NCBI GenBank assembly: GCA_045576895.1 | Contig: JAZNHI010000229.1 | Span: forward strand, 1-7,150 | Source: UBA3792 sp045576895 | GTDB lineage: Bacteria; Bacillota; Clostridia; Christensenellales; CAG-138 | Length of the DNA stretch: 7,150 nucleotides | Direction of reading: 5' to 3' | Part shown: piece by piece, positions 1-4,649 of the stretch | How the letters are laid out: each line of letters starts with the position of its first letter | Position numbering within the stretch: the stretch's first letter is position 1 | Made by a program: the position numbers and the translations under genes | Notes under the pieces: model-generated | What the model saw: the letters and a program-made list of their open reading frames with translations, nothing else | The model's database searches: none | What the model was told of the DNA's origin: nothing

Positions 1-48
1 CCCTTTGTACATCCCTTTGAACAGCCTTTCGCTGCTCTGTTTCGGCAT
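1..48 (-). other. Possible start of an ORF running off the left edge; no rplJ recognised
   Basis: On the minus strand an ATG (46-48) opens 16 codons (MPKQSSERLFKGMYKG) that stay open to the window edge. AAAGGAG lies only one base before it, too close for a normal Shine-Dalgarno. The peptide does not resemble ribosomal protein L10, which often follows rplA. The same stretch can fold AGCAGC/GCTGTT around GAAAG, so it might be leader RNA instead. This is a weak call. Confidence 0.2.
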
Positions 49-72
49 GCTCCTTTTTCTTTTACATGAAAT

Positions 73-102
73 GAGCAGGCGAGTTTTTCCTCTCGCCTGC
101 TC
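73..102. terminator. Long perfect hairpin downstream of rplA, terminator-like
   Basis: GAGCAGGCGAG (73-83) and CTCGCCTGCTC (92-102) form an 11-bp perfect stem with an 8-nt loop. It begins about 58 nt after the rplA stop, where a terminator or processing site is expected. On the minus strand no good T-run follows (ATTTCATG), so termination there may be weak. On the plus strand a T-rich stretch follows (GTTCTTGTTTCTT), which would suit a transcript arriving from the left. Either or both directions are possible. Confidence 0.55.
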
Positions 103-160
103 GTTCTTGTTTCTTAACTTAATGACATTGGGCTTTGAACCGTCTCTTTCGTGGTTACGC

Positions 161-850
161 TCAGAACTTCAGCGAGTTGAACTTGACGCCCGGGCCCATC
201 GTGGAGGAAACCACGATGCTGCGGAGGTAGGTACCCTTCGCCGCTGCCGGCTTCGCCTTGATGATCGCATCCATCAGGGTGTTGAGGTTCTCTTCGAGCT
301 TGTCGACGCCGAAGGACTTCTTGCCGATCGGGCAATGGATGATGTTGGTCTTGTCGACACGATACTCGACCTTACCGGCTTTGATGTCGTGGATCGCCTT
401 GGTGACGTCCATGGTGACCGTACCGCTCTTCGGGTTCGGCATCAAGCCCTTCGGACCGAGGACGCGGCCGATGCGGCCGACGATACCCATCATGTCCGGG
501 GTCGCGACGCAGACGTCGAATCCAAACCAGTTCTCGGTCTGGATCTTCTTGACCATGTCTTCATCGCCGACGAAATCTGCGCCTGCCTCGAGTGCTTCGC
601 GCGCCTTGTCGGCCTTTGCGAAAACGAGGACGCGGACGGTCTTGCCCGTGCCGTGCGGCAGAACGATCGCACCGCGGACCTGCTGGTCTGCGTGACGGGA
701 GTCGACGCCCAGACGGACGGAGACTTCGATCGTTTCGTCAAACTTTGCCTTTGCGCTCTCGAGCACCGCTTCGAGGCCCTCGCGGACGTCGTACTGCTTG
801 GTGCTGTCGATCAGCTTCTTGCTCTCGATATAATTCTTACCGTGCTTCAT
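161..850 (-). CDS. rplA: 50S ribosomal protein L1
   Basis: L1 forms the mobile L1 stalk that helps release E-site tRNA; in many bacteria it also represses its own rplKA mRNA. It has 229 residues from the ATG at 848-850, the normal length. The L1 signature is clear at about 125-146 (GRIGRVLGPKGLMPNPKSGT), with the N-terminal KLIDSTKQYDVREGLEAV helix and the C-terminal GTYLRSIVVSSTMGPGVK strand. The start is set by AGGAGG at 859-864, 8 nt upstream; a longer frame from 880 would overlap rplK and lacks its own signal. The Shine-Dalgarno shares bases with the rplK stop (TGAGGAGG). No gene follows within the next 110 nt. Confidence 0.98.
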   Translation of the reverse strand: MKHGKNYIESKKLIDSTKQYDVREGLEAVLESAKAKFDETIEVSVRLGVDSRHADQQVRGAIVLPHGTGKTVRVLVFAKADKAREALEAGADFVGDEDMVKKIQTENWFGFDVCVATPDMMGIVGRIGRVLGPKGLMPNPKSGTVTMDVTKAIHDIKAGKVEYRVDKTNIIHCPIGKKSFGVDKLEENLNTLMDAIIKAKPAAAKGTYLRSIVVSSTMGPGVKFNSLKF

Positions 851-863
851 CGTTCGTTCCTCC

Positions 864-1289
864 TCAGTCCTCGACGACAATACCCATCGAGCGTGCCGTG
901 CCGGCGACCATGCTCATCGCCGATTCGACGGAAGCTGCGTTGAGGTCGGGCATCTTCAGCTCCGCGATCTCGCGGACCTGCTGCTTCGTGATCTTTGCGA
1001 CCTTGGTCTTGTTCGGAACGCCGGACGCCTTTTCAAGGTTGCAGGCCTTCTTGATGAGGACCGCCGCCGGAGGCGTCTTGGTGATGAACGAGAAGCTGTG
1101 ATCCGCGTAAACCGTGATCACGACGGGGATAATGAGACCCGCCTGCTTGTTCGTGCGCTCATTGAACTCTTTGCAGAAACCCATGATGTTCACGCCATGC
1201 TGGCCCAGTGCGGGACCTACGGGCGGCGCCGGCGTTGCCTTACCGGCGGGGATCTGCAGCTTCACATAACCTGTGATTTTCTTTGCCAT
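864..1289 (-). CDS. rplK: 50S ribosomal protein L11
   Basis: L11 binds the GTPase-associated centre of 23S rRNA, forms the base of the ribosomal stalk and is required for RelA/stringent factor sensing. It has 141 residues, the normal length. The N-terminal domain shows the family sequence GYVKLQIPAGKATPAPPVGPALGQHGVNIMGFCKEFN in pieces: Pro-rich loop at about 18-25 and the GPALGQHG turn. The C-terminal rRNA-binding domain holds KTPPAAVLIKKA, the GVPNKTKVAKIT segment and the closing GTARSMGI helix. The start ATG (1287-1289) has AGGAG at 1298-1302, spaced about 8 nt. The stop TGA overlaps the Shine-Dalgarno of rplA, so the two are probably translationally coupled, as usual for the rplK-rplA pair. 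Confidence 0.98.
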   Translation of the reverse strand: MAKKITGYVKLQIPAGKATPAPPVGPALGQHGVNIMGFCKEFNERTNKQAGLIIPVVITVYADHSFSFITKTPPAAVLIKKACNLEKASGVPNKTKVAKITKQQVREIAELKMPDLNAASVESAMSMVAGTARSMGIVVED

Positions 1290-1321
1290 TGCTGTTTCTC
1301 CTATATGTATTATTTATAGTT

Positions 1322-1347
1322 GTGGTGCGGGGTGCCTCCCCTCCCAC
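1322..1347 (-). promoter_or_regulatory. Structured nusG-rplK intergenic leader, possible ribosomal protein operator
   Basis: The 106-nt gap between nusG and rplK is the longest within this operon. On the minus strand it can fold GTGG...CCAC (1344-1347 with 1322-1325) around an inner GGGG/CCCC stem (1338-1341 with 1329-1332). A smaller AACGC-GAA-GCGTT hairpin lies just upstream. No T-run follows, so it is not a terminator. In E. coli the rplKA mRNA is autoregulated by L1 binding upstream of rplK, so a similar role is possible here, but no L1-site consensus was verified. The rplK Shine-Dalgarno AGGAG is at 1298-1302. Confidence 0.4.
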
Positions 1348-1395
1348 GAAACGCTTCGCGTTCAGTCTGTTGAAAACCGAATGCGACTCGTTTTT

Positions 1396-2007
1396 TCAGA
1401 TTTTTTGGACCTGGATGAAATCCAGCTCGACCGGCGTTTCCCTGCCGAACATGGAAACGGACAGCTTGACCTTCTGCCGTTCGGGATCGATCTTGTCGAC
1501 ACGTCCGAGGAAGTTCTCGAGCGGGCCGGACACGACACGAACCGTTTCGCCGACTTCGATGTTGAGGACGATCGGGATGCGCTCAACGCCCATCGCCACG
1601 ACCTCTTCATCCTTCAGCGGCACCGGCTTGCTTCCCGGACCGACAAAGCCCGTGACGCCGCGGGTGTTGCGGATGATGTACCATGCGCGCGGATTCATCT
1701 CCAGATCGCGCGATACGCCGCCGCCCTTTTCTTCGGGGCGTTCCTTCTCAACAACGTCGACGATCATCTTGACCATGACGTAGCCGGGATATACCTTATG
1801 CGTAACTGATTTGCGCTTTCCGTTCGGCTGGATCTCAATGGTCTCTTCCGTCGGATACATGACGTCCAGAATGATATCCGAAAGTCCCGCATTGTCGACG
1901 GCCTTGATCAGGTCTTCCTTGACCTTGTTTTCATACCCGGAATAGGTATGAACCACGTACCATTTCGTTTCCTGACCCACAACGGATCCTTTCGTTTCCT
2001 GACTCAT
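1396..2007 (-). CDS. nusG: Transcription termination/antitermination factor NusG
   Basis: NusG binds RNA polymerase and modulates pausing, termination and coupling to translation. It has 203 residues. The NGN domain opens KWYVVHTYSGYENKVKEDL (15-33) and continues through VYPGYVMVKMI and AWYIIRNTRGVTGFVGPG. The KOW domain is at about 150-203 (GETVRVVSGPLENFLGRV to the C-terminal DFIQVQKI). Residues about 83-107 (Val/Glu/Lys/Pro-rich, then GGGVSRD) interrupt the usual junction between VKMI and WYIIRNT, an insertion of some 20 residues. The first 9 codons look like a tandem duplication of the next ones (SQETK and GQETK). The ATG at 2007 has no clear Shine-Dalgarno and may rely on coupling to secE, which stops 5 nt upstream. 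The GTG at 1980 has AAAGGA about 6 nt upstream and would give a 194-residue protein with an N-terminus closer to the family. Either start is possible. Confidence 0.95.
   Translation of the reverse strand: MSQETKGSVVGQETKWYVVHTYSGYENKVKEDLIKAVDNAGLSDIILDVMYPTEETIEIQPNGKRKSVTHKVYPGYVMVKMIVDVVEKERPEEKGGGVSRDLEMNPRAWYIIRNTRGVTGFVGPGSKPVPLKDEEVVAMGVERIPIVLNIEVGETVRVVSGPLENFLGRVDKIDPERQKVKLSVSMFGRETPVELDFIQVQKI
1963..2003 (-). repeat. Short tandem duplication at the nusG 5' end
   Basis: The 14-nt sequence GTCAGGAAACGAAA (minus strand) occurs at 1990-2003 and again at 1963-1976, exactly 27 nt (9 codons) apart. With flanking bases, 17 of 20 positions match. Each copy follows a possible start codon, ATG at 2005-2007 and GTG at 1978-1980. 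It looks like an in-frame duplication of the nusG start region. Confidence 0.75.
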
Positions 2008-2012
2008 GGGCG

Positions 2013-2714
2013 TTAACCGTTATTCTCCCCGCCCTCTTCCGTGCTGTCGCCGATCTCGGGCAGTTCGATGGGCTCTGTCGTCGTTGTCTGTTCCGTCTTG
2101 GAACCGGTCAGCAGCGCTCTCACCGGCGTGTAGAAGATCAGATCCAGAACGTAGATGAGCAGTGCAAATGCAAGGACGAACACCAGAACGACGGCGGTCG
2201 CTTTCACGAGCTCCTTCATGTTGAGCCACGTGAGCTTTTTGACCTCGCCGGTCATCTCCTTGATGTAGACCTGCCAGCGAGACTTCATCGCAATGATCGC
2301 AAGCACGATGATCGCAAGCGCAAGCAGCGCATAGATCAGCGCAAAGAGATGCGAACCGATGTTGACCGCGAAGAAGATCAGCGGGTACAGCGCAAAGATG
2401 ATCGCCGCGATGCAGCTTGCCTGGAATGCCTGATACTTGCCCTTCCAAAGGTGCATGACCGCACCGATGACAAGCAGCAGCGCAGACACAGCCAGCATCA
2501 CGTATGCGACGGTCTGACCGCCGTGGTTCGTGTCCACGGTCGCCTGCGCGGTTTCCTCCGCCTTTGCATCGAACAGCTTCAGCAGCGAAGAACCGGTCAC
2601 CATGTCATAGATCGAGACCGCAAGCGTGACGATCCCGACAACCAGCAGCAGAATCGTAAAGAGACGAAGCGTCTTTGCGGCTTTCTCTGCTTTCATATCC
2701 TGTACGTTAGCCAT
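2013..2714 (-). CDS. secE: Protein translocase subunit SecE with four extra N-terminal membrane segments
   Basis: SecE is the essential clamp of the SecYEG protein export channel. This one has 233 residues; Firmicutes SecE is usually about 60-75 and the three-helix E. coli form 127. The SecE core is at about 147-196: the amphipathic surface helix WQVYIKEMTGEVKKLTWLNM, with the conserved E-x-x-K-x-x-W pattern, then the transmembrane helix (about 172-196). Before it come four hydrophobic segments at about 17-36, 68-88, 98-117 and 122-143. An Ala/Glu/Thr-rich linker (48-67) separates the first two. A Thr/Glu-rich acidic tail of about 30 residues ends the protein. The start ATG has GGGAG 6 nt upstream. 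Its place between rpmG and nusG (5 nt from nusG) supports the identity strongly. What the extra segments do is unknown; the reading frame is continuous, so they are part of the protein. Confidence 0.9.
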   Translation of the reverse strand: MANVQDMKAEKAAKTLRLFTILLLVVGIVTLAVSIYDMVTGSSLLKLFDAKAEETAQATVDTNHGGQTVAYVMLAVSALLLVIGAVMHLWKGKYQAFQASCIAAIIFALYPLIFFAVNIGSHLFALIYALLALAIIVLAIIAMKSRWQVYIKEMTGEVKKLTWLNMKELVKATAVVLVFVLAFALLIYVLDLIFYTPVRALLTGSKTEQTTTTEPIELPEIGDSTEEGGENNG

Positions 2715-2726
2715 GGTTTTCTCCCG

Positions 2727-2876
2727 TTACTTGGACTCTCTGTGAAGCGTGTGCTTGCGGCAGAAACGGCAGTACTTGTTGAACTCAAGACGATCGGGGT
2801 CGTTCTTCTTGTTCTTGAACGTGTTGTAATTTCTCTGCTTGCATTCGGTGCAGGCCAAAGTGATCTTAACGCGCAT
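2727..2876 (-). CDS. rpmG: 50S ribosomal protein L33, zinc-binding type
   Basis: This is a 49-residue protein of the large ribosomal subunit. It opens MRVKITLACTEC, as in Firmicutes L33. Two CxxC pairs, Cys9/Cys12 (CTEC) and Cys36/Cys39 (CRFC), form a zinc ribbon, so this is the zinc-containing (C+) form. The body is rich in Lys and Arg for rRNA binding, and the length is normal for the family. The start ATG (2874-2876) is preceded by a strong GGAGGAG at 2884-2890 with 7-nt spacing. It is the first gene of the operon; the stop TAA (2727-2729) lies 12 nt before the secE start, and the secE Shine-Dalgarno sits in that gap. rpmG directly before secE-nusG is a common arrangement in Bacillota and other bacteria. 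Confidence 0.95.
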   Translation of the reverse strand: MRVKITLACTECKQRNYNTFKNKKNDPDRLEFNKYCRFCRKHTLHRESK

Positions 2877-2905
2877 TATGATGCTCCTCCTAAAAAATAT
2901 CCATC

Positions 2906-2928
2906 AAAAACGAGCCCCCAACGGGGGC
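2906..2928 (-). promoter_or_regulatory. GC-rich leader hairpin with U-run at the predicted mRNA 5' end
   Basis: On the minus strand GCCCCC-GTT-GGGGGC (2914-2928) forms a 6-bp all-GC stem with a 3-nt loop. It is followed by TCG and five T (2906-2910). In form it is a terminator, but it lies 3 nt or so after the predicted transcription start of rpmG and 37 nt before the rpmG start codon. It could be a 5' stabilising hairpin, a promoter-proximal attenuator, or a second terminator for readthrough from opp. The sequence alone does not decide between these. Confidence 0.6.
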
Positions 2929-2937
2929 ACCTTGAAT

Positions 2938-2966
2938 AAGTTACCACAACACACGCGGTTTGTCAA
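2938..2966 (-). promoter_or_regulatory. Sigma-A type promoter for rpmG-secE-nusG-rplK-rplA
   Basis: On the minus strand a perfect -35 TTGACA (2961-2966) is followed by a 17-nt spacer and TAACTT (2938-2943). A TG dinucleotide one base before the -10 gives an extended -10 and makes up for the weak hexamer (3 of 6 consensus bases). A/T-rich runs just upstream (about 2967-3015 on the plus strand) could act as an UP element, as expected for a ribosomal protein operon. The predicted start of transcription is near 2931. This is the only convincing promoter in the window and follows directly after the opp terminator. Confidence 0.75.
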
Positions 2967-3060
2967 CGAAAAAGTTTGATTTCCGCAAAAGTTTTTTTGA
3001 AAAAACCCGGTTTTTGTCTGTCCGCTCGATAAAGCGTCCGCAATCCCGCCGCCGTGACAG

Positions 3061-3098
3061 AAAAAGCGGAACCCATGCGATATGCGCACAGGTTCCGC
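3061..3098 (-). terminator. Intrinsic terminator closing the opp operon
   Basis: On the minus strand an 8-bp perfect stem GCGGAACC/GGTTCCGC (3091-3098 with 3066-3073) encloses a 17-nt loop that itself contains a TGCG/CGCA mini-stem. It is followed at once by five T (3061-3065). It begins about 35 nt after the stop of the small membrane protein gene. This is a textbook Rho-independent terminator that separates the opp unit from the rpmG-secE-nusG unit. Confidence 0.9.
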
Positions 3099-3133
3099 CG
3101 TCAGTGACTTTTCAGCGCAAGCAGATCGTTCCG

Positions 3134-3559
3134 TCAAGCCATTGTGCCGTGGATGACAGCCAATACGATCGAGACAACCAGATATCCGGCTCCGACAATG
3201 ACCAGATGCCATCTGCGCTTTCTCTTCTCGTAAGCAGCTTTTTTGTAGTCATAATACGTTCTGGGCGTCCTACCGTCGTCACGATAATTCCGCAAAACCA
3301 GCAGCATGGACTTGAAGCTGTATGCGAGACCGTCGAATGCGCCTGCCTTGTTGAGCAAGGTTAGCAGCCCGAAGCCGGTCATCATCAATCCGGAGAATGT
3401 GAATCCGTCGCAAACGACGCGGACGATCTCCTTCGCCTCCGTCATTTGGAAGACGCCTTTCAGCAAACAAACGAGAAATGCGACAACCAGACCGAAGACC
3501 GCTGTTATGAGATACTTGAGCCAGGGTTTCTTATTGCTGTTTTCTTCTTGCATTTGCAT
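3134..3559 (-). CDS. Small membrane protein, DUF3899-like, function unknown
   Basis: This protein of about 141 residues has three predicted membrane helices, at about 14-34, 51-70 and 117-136. Between helices 2 and 3 is a cytoplasmic-looking basic loop with Tyr-Tyr-Asp-Tyr-Lys followed by a Glu/Lys/Arg-rich run. The layout recalls the DUF3899 family of small Firmicutes membrane proteins: first helix, a hydrophobic FSGLMMTGFGLLTLL segment, a GAFDGLAYSFK stretch, the YYDYK patch, then a last helix. That assignment is from memory of the family. The gene starts inside the 3' end of oppF in another frame, so it is translated from the opp transcript, and an intrinsic terminator follows its stop. 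Three starts are possible: TTG at 3568, ATG at 3559 and ATG at 3553. None has a strong Shine-Dalgarno; 3559 is a compromise, and 3553 has a weak GGA 5 nt upstream. A role in peptide transport is suggested only by position. Confidence 0.75.
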   Translation of the reverse strand: MQMQEENSNKKPWLKYLITAVFGLVVAFLVCLLKGVFQMTEAKEIVRVVCDGFTFSGLMMTGFGLLTLLNKAGAFDGLAYSFKSMLLVLRNYRDDGRTPRTYYDYKKAAYEKRKRRWHLVIVGAGYLVVSIVLAVIHGTMA

Positions 3560-4649
3560 CCATCTCAACTATTTCCGCCTGATACTTCTCGAACTCTGCG
3601 GTGTTGCAAAGGACGAAATGACCGGGAAGCACTTCCTTGAACGTCGGACCTTCTTTGGTGTAATCATGGGTAAGCGACGGGACGTAGGTGATACGTTTAC
3701 GCCGTTTCTCATAATTCGGGTCCGGCAGAGGAATAGCGGACAGCAGCGATCTGGTATACGGATGCAGCGGGTGCGCGAAGAGCTCATCGGAATCCGCAAG
3801 CTCAACCATCTTGCCGTAATACATAACGCCGATACGATCGGAGAAGTACTTGACGACGCTGAGGTCGTGTGCGATGAACATGATCGTCAGACCCATCTCG
3901 TCGCGCAGATCGTTCATCAGGTTGATGACCTGTGCCTGAATGGAAACGTCGAGTGCGCTGATCGGTTCGTCCGCGATGATCAGATCGGGCTGCAGGACGA
4001 TTGCGCGTGCAATGCCGATACGCTGTCTCTGACCGCCGGAAAACTCATGCGGATAACGCTCTGCATGCTCCGGAACCAGACCGACCTTTTCAAGGACCTC
4101 CGCCACGCGATCTTCGATGAATCTCTTGTCGCGGATGCCGCGGATCTTCAGACCTTCCGCGATGATCTCACGGACCGTCATACGGGGATCAAGCGATCCG
4201 ACCGGGTCCTGGAAGATCATCTGGATCTTGGTCATCAGATCTTTGTGAATGACCTTGTCCTTTTTCAGCTCTTCCATCTTCGCCCTATCGCCGGCCGCTT
4301 TCGCTTCGGCATAGGCTTTTTTCCAACGCTTCATGGCGTCGACGCCCATGCCGATGCGCTTGCCGCGGAAGAAGACGTCACCGTCGGTGATCTCATAGAG
4401 ACCGATGATCGAACGTCCGGTCGTGGTCTTGCCGCAGCCGGACTCACCGACCAAGCCGAATACCTCGCCTTTTTGGATTGTGAAGCTGACGTCGTCGACT
4501 GCCTTGGTGCTCTTGAAGTACTGCTTCAGATGCTCAACGCGAAGAATGGGTTCCTTTTCGGGATCAAAGTCTGGGGTGTAATTGTCGACCCGAAGCAACG
4601 TATCGAGCTTGTTTTCTTTCAGCTCTCTGCCCACCAGTTTCTCACTCAT
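3531..4649 (-). CDS. oppF: Oligopeptide ABC transporter ATP-binding protein OppF
   Basis: This is the second ATPase of the importer; it forms the nucleotide-binding heterodimer with OppD under the membrane permeases. It has 372 residues from the ATG at 4649. This start is chosen because AGAGGTG lies 6-7 nt upstream; a GTG at 4658 lies inside that Shine-Dalgarno sequence. The ATG overlaps the oppD stop by 8 nt. Motifs (numbered from this ATG): Walker A GESGCGKT (68-75), Q-loop Q147 in MIFQDPVGSLDPRMTV, signature SGGQRQR (204-210), Walker B LIIADEPISALD (223-234, E228) and H-loop H261. The HPLHPYTRSLLSAIP segment near 294-307 is the OppF/DppF C-terminal signature. Walker A Lys to the Q-loop Gln spans 73 residues, against about 45 in E. 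coli OppF, because of a Lys/Glu/Ala-rich insertion of about 28 residues around 102-133. The end of the gene overlaps the start of the next ORF. Confidence 0.95.
   Translation of the reverse strand: MSEKLVGRELKENKLDTLLRVDNYTPDFDPEKEPILRVEHLKQYFKSTKAVDDVSFTIQKGEVFGLVGESGCGKTTTGRSIIGLYEITDGDVFFRGKRIGMGVDAMKRWKKAYAEAKAAGDRAKMEELKKDKVIHKDLMTKIQMIFQDPVGSLDPRMTVREIIAEGLKIRGIRDKRFIEDRVAEVLEKVGLVPEHAERYPHEFSGGQRQRIGIARAIVLQPDLIIADEPISALDVSIQAQVINLMNDLRDEMGLTIMFIAHDLSVVKYFSDRIGVMYYGKMVELADSDELFAHPLHPYTRSLLSAIPLPDPNYEKRRKRITYVPSLTHDYTKEGPTFKEVLPGHFVLCNTAEFEKYQAEIVEMDANARRKQQ

Noticed and set aside
1..60. L10 leader RNA upstream of a putative rplJ
   Set aside because: GCCGAAACAG partly recalls the leader, but the conserved pattern is incomplete, and no rplJ is visible in the window.
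5..943. A 312-codon open frame on the plus strand across rplA
   Set aside because: It is antisense to a complete rplA with a clear start and motifs, and its product resembles no protein family I know.
1300..1320. Internal promoter for rplK from TATAAA at 1313-1318
   Set aside because: No -35-like hexamer lies 16-18 nt upstream; the position is occupied by the GC-rich hairpin.
3000..3015. AAAAACCGGGTTTTT dyad as a second terminator
   Set aside because: The stem is mostly A-T with a 3-nt loop and would be weak; it more likely belongs to the A/T-rich DNA upstream of the rpmG promoter.
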